Assembly: GCF_028898945.1 (NCBI RefSeq)
Contig: NZ_CP118607.1
Coordinates: 2,590,001 to 2,654,000 of the forward strand
Length of the DNA stretch: 64,000 bases
From: Pseudomonas sp. PSKL.D1
GTDB lineage: Bacteria; Pseudomonadota; Gammaproteobacteria; Pseudomonadales; Pseudomonadaceae
Direction: 5' to 3'
The stretch's first letter is position 1; each line of letters opens with the position of its first letter. Below the pieces are notes generated by a model, which was not told the DNA's origin, ran no database searches, and was given only the letters and a program-made list of their open reading frames with translations. Positions 26,238-35,561 of the stretch are shown here, in pieces. The position numbers and the translations under genes are program-made.

Positions 26238-27922
26238 CAGTCGGATCGTCCGGCACTTGGCAGGCCATACTTGAACGGGTCAGCGCCACGGTTCTGCTGG
26301 TTTTTCGCTTTCCGCGCCTCATCCGGTGGGCTGATCATCTGCACAGTGAGGCTGCCGTCGTTGCCGGCGTACACCACGGCACTGGCACCGCCGTCGAGGT
26401 AGCTGGCGATGGTGGCCAGGTTGATTTCCACCAGCGCGCTGCTGACGCCGGTGTTGCCCAGGCGGCGGCCGATGTCGTAGCCCTCGTCGACATTGCCCAC
26501 GTCCAGGCCTTGACCATCGGTATTGAGGCTGTGCAGGGCGTTGGTCAGGGCGATTTCTGCCTCGACGTTGTTAGTGGTGTCGTAGAACACGCGCACCGGT
26601 TTTTGCCCATTGGGCAGGGTGTCGAGTGCCTTGAGCCAACCCGCTTGCAAGGCCTTGGCCTGCAGCGTGGGTTTGAGGCGTTTGCTGTGTTCGTCCTTCA
26701 TTGAGACTTTGATCGGACGGTGCAGGTAGCCCAGTACTGGTGCTGCGTCGAACTCTTTCAGCTGGTGTTCTGCCCAGCGCACGGGCAGCCAGGGGGACGG
26801 TTCGAAATGGCCTGGGCCACGGTTGTCGATGGTTTTCCATAAGGTGGGCAGTTGCGATTGCCAGTAGGTGGTGGACATGGTGCTTGGGTCTTCCGAGACT
26901 TTGGCGCCTTTGGCTTCTTCGGCGGCTTCATACCAGTCTGTAAATGCCCTGTCCCGGTTCCAGTAAAACGCCCACAACTTGCCAAAGTCAGTGTTTTTGT
27001 CCTGATTGTCCTCGGCGTCACGGGTTACGAAGGGGCGAATGTAGCGATCTACTCGGTCCGAGCGCGTGATCAGCAGGCCAGTTGCGTTCTCGTAGATCGT
27101 TGGAACTACGTGCCCATTTTGCAATCCCGGTGTGCCCGGTTTGCGATAAGGGTCACGCGCTACGTCACCATCCTGGCTCGCGATCAAGGCCTGTGGCACC
27201 TTGGGGTTATCGTCAAAAAACGTGAACAATCGCTCGATCATGCCTTGAGCATGGGTAGTGTTTTCATCGTCTTGCCACAGAAACTGGGTAACGCCCAGAG
27301 TCGCGGCATTACGCCCTTCATTGATCAGGCCGGCCGCTCTGTACCCCTTTGCGTAGGGGTCGGGCGGCCCAAGTGCAAATACCGGGATCGGCCAGTATGC
27401 AACTGCTTCACCTGCCGAATTTTTGAATGCGATACGGGTTTTGATGTCTGCTGAGATTCGCCTGGTGTCTAATGACGGATCGTAATCTTTCGCGTCCTGC
27501 GGGTAGATCGAAGCGAAATTGTCGTTCTTTTTCTTGATAAACTGCCAGACTTCGGACTGGCCGTCAGTGTAAATTCCAAGTCCAACTCCGCGAATTTCCA
27601 ATGCGTAGGTGCGGGCTTGGGTGGCCTGTTGTTCTGCGTTTCTCAGCTCTATCTGGTTTCGATAACTGGCAAGCTCTGCCTTTTCACTTGCAAGCGCATT
27701 GCCCCACCAGTGAGTGCCAAAGATCACCAGCAGCGAGCCGACAATAGCGGCGATGCCCCAGGCCATGACGGGTTTCAGGTCGCGAAGTACCATGTCGGAT
27801 TCCTGTGCTTTGAGTTGGACAATCCAGATGAAGCTGAGCCAGAGCACAATTAGCACTCCTGCGATCAGCTGATAAGGTTTCAGGTTGGGCCGTGACTTAG
27901 GGGAGGGTGATAAGTCCTTCAT
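26237..27922 (-). CDS. tla3: Type VI lipase adaptor Tla3 (DUF2875)
   Basis: 561 residues with two N-terminal membrane helices (LIAGVLIVLWLSFIWIVQL and VMAWGIAAIVGSLLVIFGTH), then a large periplasmic or extracytoplasmic region. The sequence corresponds to DUF2875; motifs include YALEIRGVGLGIYTDGQSEV and SSALVEINLATIASYLDGGA. In P. aeruginosa the DUF2875 protein Tla3 is needed to load the Tle3 phospholipase onto VgrG2b. Here the gene directly follows tle3, overlapping by four bases, in agreement with that role. I recognise the family from its context and sequence but could not run an alignment. Confidence 0.85.
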   Translation of the reverse strand: MKDLSPSPKSRPNLKPYQLIAGVLIVLWLSFIWIVQLKAQESDMVLRDLKPVMAWGIAAIVGSLLVIFGTHWWGNALASEKAELASYRNQIELRNAEQQATQARTYALEIRGVGLGIYTDGQSEVWQFIKKKNDNFASIYPQDAKDYDPSLDTRRISADIKTRIAFKNSAGEAVAYWPIPVFALGPPDPYAKGYRAAGLINEGRNAATLGVTQFLWQDDENTTHAQGMIERLFTFFDDNPKVPQALIASQDGDVARDPYRKPGTPGLQNGHVVPTIYENATGLLITRSDRVDRYIRPFVTRDAEDNQDKNTDFGKLWAFYWNRDRAFTDWYEAAEEAKGAKVSEDPSTMSTTYWQSQLPTLWKTIDNRGPGHFEPSPWLPVRWAEHQLKEFDAAPVLGYLHRPIKVSMKDEHSKRLKPTLQAKALQAGWLKALDTLPNGQKPVRVFYDTTNNVEAEIALTNALHSLNTDGQGLDVGNVDEGYDIGRRLGNTGVSSALVEINLATIASYLDGGASAVVYAGNDGSLTVQMISPPDEARKAKNQQNRGADPFKYGLPSAGRSD

Positions 27923-29934
27923 CGGCCATCTCCATGTACAGGTGCATTTACTAACAAGGACGGTGGCGTTAGCGAGACCAGCTCAGAAGACGGGAACACG
28001 CCCCGTTGATAATACTTACTACTGGCAGTCACCAGTGCTTGAACTTCCCTGCTCAAACGCGACCAAGCCGGTAATTCTTTAATTATCTGAAAGGCTTTTT
28101 TATCCAACTTCCAATCCGCAATCGCAACCAGCACCTCCCGCATAGTTGGGTCATCAAGGCTGTGAGCCTGGCCAATAGCAATGTCCATCGCGGTTACCCA
28201 GCGTTGGTTCTCCGGACTACGCAGAACGGCCGAGTGGTAGCTGTTAGGCTCCCATTCCTTCCGATCTTTGGGCATCCGCCTCTGGATCTCATTAGGCGTT
28301 TCTTCGCGATAAATGACGTACTCCTTCACCTCTGAGCCTCGACTCACAGCTACCTGGCTTATGGCTGACGTTTGATCACCCGGCTCTTTGCCAGTGTTCC
28401 ACCGGGCCCGTTCTTCCTCCGAGTTCACGCGATGAGGGCTGGTACGCACCTTGAACCATTTGAAGCTGGCTTTCGGATTGCCCAGCGCGGAGCGGATACT
28501 CACGTCATCGGGGCTGTCCTTGCCAGCCTGGGTGGGTGTGCCCTGTTCAACCTCGCCGCCAAACAAATCTGGAGCATAGGGTGGGCTTAAAGGTTCGGAA
28601 TTGATCAGCACTTCCTCACCTTTTGCTATTGGCGCTTGCGAGGCCACGGCGCCGGCTGACCACCCGCCAGGGTAGCGGGGTTCCCCTTTGGCACGCAGCA
28701 CCGTTTGTTGTATGGCGTCGCCGACCAGTACCGGCTGTCCGTCGCGATGACGCTTGGTCCACAGGCGCTGGTAAAACCGCACGAACTGCAACGCCGCCAT
28801 CGCCGGTTTGCCGTCCGGCAAGGTATTGGGTACCCCATACGTACCGATGCCATGCACATCGTCCAGGGCGACCGTGGTGTCGTCCGGGCAGAAGTACAGG
28901 TACACCTTGCCGCGATTGTCACGTTCGGGGAAAACGGTCACCTTGCCGACCTTGTCCAGGCGCGAGCCCTGTGTAGGTGACCACTTGGGCCCCGTGCGCC
29001 CGCCATAGGTCTTGCTGTCCCTGAGTGCGGACAGCGGCGGCTGGGCGTGGGGTGCCTGGGTGACTCCGGTGACGATGTTGATCAATGTGGCAAGTGTGTC
29101 ATGGCCCTTGGGGGTGGCTTTGGGCAGCACGCTGTAAGGCGTGTCCACCATGATCACGGTGTCGGCACAGCGTTGGCCCTTGTCGATCAACATTGCTTGC
29201 GCAAGCAAGGTAATCAAGGTGCCTTGACTGTGGCCCATGATGGTAATGGTTTCATCAGGCGATACTTGGCGGATCTCGCTGACCAACATGGCCAATCGCG
29301 TTGCTGCGAGCACAAAGTAACGCCGGTGTGGCCCTTTACCCATGTACTGGGTGTTGGAGAGCATGGGTTGTGCGAGATGCCGAATAGCCTTGGCAAAGCC
29401 TGGACTGTACATCTCCAGCAGGTTGTTGGTGGCATTGGCGAAGAACCCGCCGCCTTTGGCGAAGTGCCGGTCCAGGCGGTTGTTGAACACATCCTGGTAT
29501 TGGCCGCGCAGTTTGGTCGGGTCGTCGTTTTTATCGCGCTTGATCTCGCCAGGCTCAGCACGATAGCCCCAGTAAAACGGGATCATCAGGCTGCGTGTTT
29601 TCGGGTCGGCCGTGTCTCGCCGATAGAGGTACGTGTCTGGATCGTCGAGCGTGGTTTTGTCATTCTGACTGCGTTGTTCAACTGGGCGATTATCCGCTGC
29701 CTTGTAGGCAGCCCCATACCGCCCAGCCTTCAGATCCGGCCGATCCAACCGCTCATTTACCCCTTGGCACAACCCGGTTTCCACCGACTCGTAAGAAGCC
29801 CCTGGGTCATTCACTCCGTGCAAGAAGATCACCACCCCCGGCAGGTCGGCGGGCACTTCCATTTTGCGTTCTGTACTGAAATTGGGTACCAGCCGGGTGA
29901 CGCTTTCAGCCACGGCATATTGATCGCCACTCAT
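27919..29934 (-). CDS. tle3: T6SS antibacterial phospholipase effector Tle3 (DUF3274-type alpha/beta hydrolase)
   Basis: 671 residues, no signal peptide. The N-terminal half is an alpha/beta hydrolase: LPGVVIFLHGVNDPGASYES is the oxyanion region, and GHSQG with the nucleophile S236 is in TITIMGHSQGTLITLL. The C-terminal half (DVSIRSALGNPKASFKWFKV onward) matches the DUF3274 extension of Tle3 effectors. Tle3 enzymes are delivered by T6SS to the periplasm of rival bacteria, where they cut phospholipids. An AGGAGG site lies before the start. The gene overlaps vgrG by four bases upstream and tla3 by four downstream. No Tli3-like gene lies between vgrG and tle3, unlike in P. aeruginosa. Confidence 0.88.
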   Translation of the reverse strand: MSGDQYAVAESVTRLVPNFSTERKMEVPADLPGVVIFLHGVNDPGASYESVETGLCQGVNERLDRPDLKAGRYGAAYKAADNRPVEQRSQNDKTTLDDPDTYLYRRDTADPKTRSLMIPFYWGYRAEPGEIKRDKNDDPTKLRGQYQDVFNNRLDRHFAKGGGFFANATNNLLEMYSPGFAKAIRHLAQPMLSNTQYMGKGPHRRYFVLAATRLAMLVSEIRQVSPDETITIMGHSQGTLITLLAQAMLIDKGQRCADTVIMVDTPYSVLPKATPKGHDTLATLINIVTGVTQAPHAQPPLSALRDSKTYGGRTGPKWSPTQGSRLDKVGKVTVFPERDNRGKVYLYFCPDDTTVALDDVHGIGTYGVPNTLPDGKPAMAALQFVRFYQRLWTKRHRDGQPVLVGDAIQQTVLRAKGEPRYPGGWSAGAVASQAPIAKGEEVLINSEPLSPPYAPDLFGGEVEQGTPTQAGKDSPDDVSIRSALGNPKASFKWFKVRTSPHRVNSEEERARWNTGKEPGDQTSAISQVAVSRGSEVKEYVIYREETPNEIQRRMPKDRKEWEPNSYHSAVLRSPENQRWVTAMDIAIGQAHSLDDPTMREVLVAIADWKLDKKAFQIIKELPAWSRLSREVQALVTASSKYYQRGVFPSSELVSLTPPSLLVNAPVHGDGR

Positions 29935-32486
29935 TGGCTGCCTCCTTTGCTGCCGGTGCTGCGCAATGCAGCCACTTGTGCCTGGTGCATCGCTTCGCGC
30001 TCGACGTGTTCAGTGAGCCCGCTGGCGTCGGTCAGGCCTTGCACGGTACTGCCGTCTTCGAGTTTGATCTGGTAGGCGTGGTCAACGGCCATGCGCACGC
30101 TGTCGTCGGCGTGCCCGGGGTAGTGGAAGGCCAGGCGTTGCGCCGCCGGGTCGCGGGTGAATGCCGGCAGCTGGGCGCTATCGGTGTTGGGGCCGACCCA
30201 GTCATGCTCGCTGGCATGGACGGTCACCTTGCCCTGGGTGCCGATTTCGACGCCGCCGCCGATCTTGATGTAGCTGCCGTCATCGGCCACCAGGCGGATG
30301 GTTGGCGCGGTGATGACCACCTCGCCTTCGGCGGCCGACAGGTGCAGGTTTTTTTGTGCGTTGAGGGTGATGTCGTCTTCCTGGGCTTGGACCAGCACTT
30401 TGCCGCGGTTGGCGATCGCACTGATGCCGTCGTCCTGGGCGAAGGCGCTGATACCCTTGCCGGCTTGCAGGCGCATGGCGGCGCCACTGGTCAACTGCAG
30501 GTGGTCCTGGGCGGTGGTGTCGTGGTTGGCACCGGCGTAATGGATTTGCGAGCGTGGTGTGGCACTGGTAATACCCGCCTCAGCCGCAACGGCCATGACT
30601 GGCTTGCCCGGGCTGCAGCTGTCGGGTGCAGGCCACTGTTTCAGTGCCTGGCTCACGGCGTCGATGCCCTCGCTGTCCACCGGAGCCCCGCCTCGCGCAG
30701 CGGCGGTTTGCCCGAGGCTTTTGAACAGTTCCCCACACTCGGCCAGCAGGGTGAGCAGCTCTTCGCGGTCCAGCTGTGCCCCCGTGGCGTCCTGGCGGGC
30801 ATAGGTGGTCAGCAACAGGCCTTGGGCGGCGCGCAGGGCAATCGCGGCGTCGGTGCGCAATTCGGCGCCGTTGCCACGGGCCTTGGCCTGGCCGTCAGTG
30901 CGTGGCTCGGTGAGTTTGCCCAGGTTGAGCGCCGTGGCCTGGTGCGTGGTACCCACGCGGGCACGCAAGGCGCCCGGTGTGTCGTCGAACAACAGCTCGT
31001 TGAAACCGCGGCCCTTATGCTCCTGGGTCTGGATGCCGGACAGCGCGCGGTTGCCCGGCAGGCCTGAGGCTTTGCTGAAGCGCGGCGGTGTTTGCTCGGC
31101 GTTGTACAGCACCGAGGTGACCACGGGGCGGTCGATGTCGCCGGCCAAAAAGTTGACCAGCACTTCCTGGCCGATACGTGGCAAAAACTGATGGCCGAAG
31201 CCGCTGCCAGCGCTGGGCATCGCCACCCGCACCCAGGTAGTGCCTTGCGGCAGGCTGTCGGCCCGCTGCCAGTGGAACCTCACCTGAATCCGCGCCAGCT
31301 CGTCAGTGAACACTTCTTCGCCCTCCGGCCCGACCACGATTGCGCTGAGCGGCCCGTTGAGGGTAGGGCGCGGCACGGTGATCGGGTGGCGGTAAGGGAT
31401 GCGGCGACGGATACAGACAAACTGGTTGTCGTAACCTGCAGGCTCATCCGAGAAATAGTTGTTGCGCCCCCGGTGCTCGACCGACACCAGCAGGAACTGG
31501 CGGTCTTCTGCCGTGTCGGCATCGTGGTCGAAGTGCTGGGTCAGTTCGAAGGTGTAGCCCGTACGCATGGCCCGGCAGTTGCTGGTGCCGGTAAAGGTCT
31601 TGGCCTGGACTTCAATCACCTCCAGGCGGCGACGCACCAGCGCCTCACCCTCGTCAGGCAGGCGATGGCTGTAGGCACCAAGAAAATCGTACACCTCGTA
31701 GGGCGTGACATCGCCTTGTTCATTGAGGCTGCCCATGTGGATGGGCAGCGGGTTTCTGGGCTGCTTGTAGTCGAACGTCTGGATGGCCATCTTGCCCGGT
31801 TGCAATACCCGGTGGCTGCGCCATTGGGTGATCGCGTCACTGGTCTCGGTGACAAAGGCGCTGTGGTAGCGGATTTGCGGTTGCTCGGGCAACGCTTCCA
31901 GGGCCTGGGATTCATCCGTGATGATCAGGCTGTGCCCGTCCTGGCCGTGATCGAAGTAGAAGAACAGGCCGTCCTGCTCCAGCAAGCGCAACACGAAATC
32001 CAGGTCGGTTTCGCGATACTGGGTGATGTAGCTGTGGGATTTGAGCGGGTTCAGCAAGCGGAACTCGAATGCGGCCAACCCGGCGTAATGCTCGAACACC
32101 GTGCGGATGACCGTTTCAATGGTCTGCTCTTGAAAGATCCGCGAATCAACGCGCCGCGTCAGCATCCACAGCCAAGGGCTGAGTGTCGCGCTGTAGCGCG
32201 CCAGGCCACCGTCGCTGCCCAGCAGGTTGAAACGGGTGATGTGACCATGGATATGGCGTACGCCGCCGTCGGCCAGCTCGATGTCCAGACGGGCCGGTTG
32301 GCCGATCAATGATTTGAGCTCAAGCCTGGCATCCTGGCTGATCAACGCCAGCTCGAAGCTGAACAGCGTGGACAAGCCTTCATTGCCGTTGAAGTGCTCC
32401 AGGAGCAACGCCTGGTCGTCTTGTATGGGGGTGGTGAGTTTGATCAGCCGCCGGTTCTGCGGCGCAAAAATGCTCGTCGATTCCAT
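29931..32486 (-). CDS. vgrG: VgrG (TssI) spike protein with DUF2345 and a C-terminal extension
   Basis: 851 residues from the ATG at 32486. The N-terminal gp27-like region includes YCAQ-equivalent SYITQYRETDLDFVLRLLEQ and EQDGLFFYFDH. The gp5 OB-fold follows with VRVAMPSAGSGFGHQFLPRI and the GQEVLVNFLAGDIDRPVVTS motif. A DUF2345 domain ends in VEIGTQGKVTVHASEHDWVG. The last ~75 residues (YQIKLEDGSTVQGLTDASGL) look like a transthyretin-type fold, which in other VgrGs binds cargo. It trimerises as the T6SS spike and here heads the operon with its phospholipase cargo, adaptor and PAAR. An ATG at 32570 is an alternative start. Confidence 0.94.
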   Translation of the reverse strand: MESTSIFAPQNRRLIKLTTPIQDDQALLLEHFNGNEGLSTLFSFELALISQDARLELKSLIGQPARLDIELADGGVRHIHGHITRFNLLGSDGGLARYSATLSPWLWMLTRRVDSRIFQEQTIETVIRTVFEHYAGLAAFEFRLLNPLKSHSYITQYRETDLDFVLRLLEQDGLFFYFDHGQDGHSLIITDESQALEALPEQPQIRYHSAFVTETSDAITQWRSHRVLQPGKMAIQTFDYKQPRNPLPIHMGSLNEQGDVTPYEVYDFLGAYSHRLPDEGEALVRRRLEVIEVQAKTFTGTSNCRAMRTGYTFELTQHFDHDADTAEDRQFLLVSVEHRGRNNYFSDEPAGYDNQFVCIRRRIPYRHPITVPRPTLNGPLSAIVVGPEGEEVFTDELARIQVRFHWQRADSLPQGTTWVRVAMPSAGSGFGHQFLPRIGQEVLVNFLAGDIDRPVVTSVLYNAEQTPPRFSKASGLPGNRALSGIQTQEHKGRGFNELLFDDTPGALRARVGTTHQATALNLGKLTEPRTDGQAKARGNGAELRTDAAIALRAAQGLLLTTYARQDATGAQLDREELLTLLAECGELFKSLGQTAAARGGAPVDSEGIDAVSQALKQWPAPDSCSPGKPVMAVAAEAGITSATPRSQIHYAGANHDTTAQDHLQLTSGAAMRLQAGKGISAFAQDDGISAIANRGKVLVQAQEDDITLNAQKNLHLSAAEGEVVITAPTIRLVADDGSYIKIGGGVEIGTQGKVTVHASEHDWVGPNTDSAQLPAFTRDPAAQRLAFHYPGHADDSVRMAVDHAYQIKLEDGSTVQGLTDASGLTEHVEREAMHQAQVAALRSTGSKGGSQ

Positions 32487-32653
32487 CAACGATATTACTC
32501 CCTGTAAAAACAGGCTGCGGAAAGTATCACAGGCGCTGAAAGAATCGAACCCATCGGGGCGAGTCAGCATTTGACAAACTGTGACGGCCGTTCCATTGGC
32601 AGCGGTTTTCTCTTATTGTCGGCCCTCCGTCCCTGATGGATCCGTTAAACACC

Positions 32654-33400
32654 ATGCACAACGTCATCGTCATCACCGGTGCCAGCCGTGGCATCGGTGC
32701 CGCCACCGCTTTGCAAGCTGCCCGCGAGGGTTACCGCATTTGCATCAACTACCATGCCGACGAGCAGGCCGCTGAAGGAATCCTCGCCGAGGTTCGTGCG
32801 CTGGGCGCCGAGGCCATCTGCGTGCGTGCCGACGCCAGCGTCGAGGACGAAGTGATCCAGCTGTTCCAGCGTGTCGATGCCGAGCTTGGCCCGGTCACCG
32901 CGCTGGTCAACAACGCCGGCACCATCGGCCAGCAGAGCCGTGTCGAGGCGATGTCGGAATTCCGCCTGCTCAAGGTGATGAAAACCAACGTCGTCGGCCC
33001 GATGCTGTGCGCCAAACATGCGCTGTTGCGCATGTCCCGTCGCCACGGTGGCCAGGGTGGTGCCATCGTCAACGTGTCCTCTGTCGCCGCGCGCCTGGGC
33101 TCACCCAACGAATACGTCGACTACGCGGCATCAAAAGGAGCGCTGGATACCTTCACGCTGGGCCTTGCCAAGGAAGTGGCTGGCGAGGGTGTGCGGGTCA
33201 ATGGCGTGCGGCCGGGTTATATCCACACCGGTTTCCATGCCCTGTCCGGTGACCCTGACCGTGTCGCCAAGCTTGAGCCTGGCCTGCCCATGGGTCGTGG
33301 CGGTCGGCCCGAAGAAGTGGCTGAGGCAATACTGTGGCTGCTGTCTGACAAGGCATCGTATTCCACCGGCAGCTTCGTCGACTTGGGTGGCGGGCGTTGA
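32654..33400 (+). CDS. Short-chain dehydrogenase/reductase (classical SDR)
   Basis: 248 residues from the ATG at 32654 (an ATG at 32636 is in frame; neither has a strong ribosome site). The nucleotide-binding motif TGASRGIG is at residues ~8-15, NNAG at ~85, and the catalytic Ser-Tyr-Lys set in NVSSVAARLGSPNEYVDYAA followed by SK. The active-site Tyr is the YAASK tyrosine. R residues after the first beta strand are absent, so cofactor preference cannot be stated. The substrate is unknown. It points away from vgrG and converges with the hybrid kinase gene, 18 bases apart. Confidence 0.9.
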   Translation: MHNVIVITGASRGIGAATALQAAREGYRICINYHADEQAAEGILAEVRALGAEAICVRADASVEDEVIQLFQRVDAELGPVTALVNNAGTIGQQSRVEAMSEFRLLKVMKTNVVGPMLCAKHALLRMSRRHGGQGGAIVNVSSVAARLGSPNEYVDYAASKGALDTFTLGLAKEVAGEGVRVNGVRPGYIHTGFHALSGDPDRVAKLEPGLPMGRGGRPEEVAEAILWLLSDKASYSTGSFVDLGGGR

Positions 33401-33418
33401 ATGGCTGACGGCGCCCTG

Positions 33419-35482
33419 TCAGCCCTGCAGCAACTGGCGTACACGCTCTGCCAAGGCAGCAAGTTCAAAGGGCTTGGTCAGCACGCTGGTACCTTGTAGC
33501 AACTGGCCATCGCTTAACGCCGCGCTTTCGTCGTAACCGGTGACGAACAACACCTTGAGATCGGGGTAACGTTGCCGGCAGCGCTCGGCGACCTGGCGGC
33601 CATTGAGCCCGCCGGGCAGGCCAATGTCGCTGAGCAGCAGGTCTGGGCAGGGGCTGTTGTCCAGGTGGGCGAGGGCGGCAGGGCCGTCTTCGAAGGCGTG
33701 CACTTCGTAGCCCAGTTCTTCCAGCACTTCGCAGACCACGATGCGCAGCGCCGCCTGGTCCTCCACCAGCAAGATGCGTTGGCCGCCCGCTGGGCTGTAT
33801 AGCTCAATGGCACGCTGGCTGGGGCGGGCCTGCGTTGCTTCGGGGGCGTTGTGGTGGGGCAGATACATGTCCACCCGCGTGCCCTCGCCAAGTACTGAAT
33901 GCAGGCGCAACTGCCCACCGGACTGGCGCACGAAACCATAGGTCATCGACAGCCCCAGGCCGGTACCCTGGCCCATGCGTTTGGTGGTGAAGAACGGGTC
34001 CAGTGCGCGTGCCGCCACTTCGGCGCTCATGCCCTGACCGTTGTCGCTGACGCTCAGGCGCAGGTAGTCGCCGGGGGGAAGCTCCAGCTCATTACCCTGT
34101 TCACTGTCGAGCACGATGTTCTCGCCCATGATCTCGATCGCCCCGCCATCGGGCAGGGCGTCACGGGCATTGATGCACAGGTTCAGCAGTGCGCTTTCGA
34201 GCTGCGGCGGGTCGATAAAGGTCGGCCATAGGTCGGCGTCGAAGCGGCTGTGTAGCGTGATGGAGGGGCCGATGGTGCGGCGCACCAGTTCTTCCATGCC
34301 GGTAATCAGTGTTTCTACCCGGGTCGAGCTGGGCTGCAAAGTTTGCTGGCGCGAGAACGCCAGCAACCGGTGTACCAGCGATGACGCGCGTTGGGCTGAG
34401 TTGCTCGACAGTTCAAGCAACGGCAGCAGCTCATCGTAACGGGCCTGAGCCAGGCGTTGCTGCATCAGCTCTTGAGCCGTGAGCACCCCCCCCAGCAGGT
34501 TGTTGAAGTCATGGGCGATGCCGCCACTGAGCTGGCCGACCGCTTCCATTTTCTGGGCCTGACGCAGTGCTTTCTCCGCTTCGGCCAGGCGTTGTTGTTC
34601 GTGCACCCTGTCGCTGATGTCATAGGCGAACAGGTACGCACCCAGCGTTTTGCCCTGCTGATCGCGCAGGGTGTTGAAGTGCAATTCGAAGTGGCGCTCG
34701 GGGTCTACGCCGAAGGGCCCGCTTTCGGTGAACTGCTCGCCGGCCAGGGCGCGCTGCCACAAAGGCAGAATCAGGTCACGATCGGTATCGTTTTCCCCCA
34801 TCAGCGTGGGCATGTAGGCGCCGACTTCCGGATATTGACCGTACAGGCTGTGGAAGTCCTCGCGAGCCTGGTGGTTGACGGCCAACCAGTGCAGGCCGGT
34901 ATCAAGTACGTGCACGTTGGCCCGGCTGCGGTCGATCAGCTCGGCAAACAGCTGGCGACTGGCCAGCGCTTCGCTGACGCGTTCTTCCAGATTTTCGTTG
35001 AGTTGCCTCAAGGCCACTTCGGCATTGCGCCGTTCGGTTACGTCCTTGAACAGCACGGCCACTTGCCGTTTTTCCAGTGGGCCCACCCTGAAGGTGGTAA
35101 CCGAGAGCACGCGACCTGTGGCTACCAGTTCCTGCTCGAAGTGCAGCGGCTGGCCCGTGCGCAACACCGCACCATAACGCGCCACCCAGTGGTCTGCCTC
35201 GTCAGGCACCATCTCGCGCAGCTTCTGCCCGACCACGTTGGGGATGCCTGCGTGCTTGGCGTAGGCCGCGTTGGCCACCACGTGCACATAGTCGCTCAGC
35301 GGCCCGTGGGGGCCGTCAAAGAACTCGATGATGCAAAAGCCTTCATCCATCGTGTCGAACAGGAAGCGGTAGAAGTCCTGTTCGTGATCCTGTTGGCGTT
35401 CGAGTGCCGCTTCCAGATCTGCATTACGCTGTTGCAGCGCTTCGAGTTGCTTACGCAAAGCGAGGAGTTCACGCGAAGACAT
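33419..35482 (-). CDS. Hybrid sensor histidine kinase/response regulator with two PAS domains
   Basis: 687 residues, soluble. Domain order by eye: a coiled coil (1-38), PAS 1 (~40-150, DEGFCIIEFFDGPHG), PAS 2 (~180-295, SRANVHVLDTGLHWLAVN), HisKA with phosphorylated H324 in GGIAHDFNNLLGG, a HATPase domain (LCINARDALPDGG, DNGQGM, GQGTGLGLSMTYGF) and a C-terminal receiver with the phospho-acceptor Asp in DLLLSDIGLPGG. There is no membrane segment, so an internal signal (redox, light or small molecule) is likely. No cognate output regulator is adjacent. The ATG at 35482 is preferred over an upstream ATG at 35602, which would run into the neighbouring regulator gene. Confidence 0.92.
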   Translation of the reverse strand: MSSRELLALRKQLEALQQRNADLEAALERQQDHEQDFYRFLFDTMDEGFCIIEFFDGPHGPLSDYVHVVANAAYAKHAGIPNVVGQKLREMVPDEADHWVARYGAVLRTGQPLHFEQELVATGRVLSVTTFRVGPLEKRQVAVLFKDVTERRNAEVALRQLNENLEERVSEALASRQLFAELIDRSRANVHVLDTGLHWLAVNHQAREDFHSLYGQYPEVGAYMPTLMGENDTDRDLILPLWQRALAGEQFTESGPFGVDPERHFELHFNTLRDQQGKTLGAYLFAYDISDRVHEQQRLAEAEKALRQAQKMEAVGQLSGGIAHDFNNLLGGVLTAQELMQQRLAQARYDELLPLLELSSNSAQRASSLVHRLLAFSRQQTLQPSSTRVETLITGMEELVRRTIGPSITLHSRFDADLWPTFIDPPQLESALLNLCINARDALPDGGAIEIMGENIVLDSEQGNELELPPGDYLRLSVSDNGQGMSAEVAARALDPFFTTKRMGQGTGLGLSMTYGFVRQSGGQLRLHSVLGEGTRVDMYLPHHNAPEATQARPSQRAIELYSPAGGQRILLVEDQAALRIVVCEVLEELGYEVHAFEDGPAALAHLDNSPCPDLLLSDIGLPGGLNGRQVAERCRQRYPDLKVLFVTGYDESAALSDGQLLQGTSVLTKPFELAALAERVRQLLQG

Positions 35483-35561
35483 GCCGGTTACCGACCATTG
35501 GGCTGACAGGTCAGACTTTAACGTGTCTGGCCATTTGCTGCATAGCGAGCAGTAACGCGCA

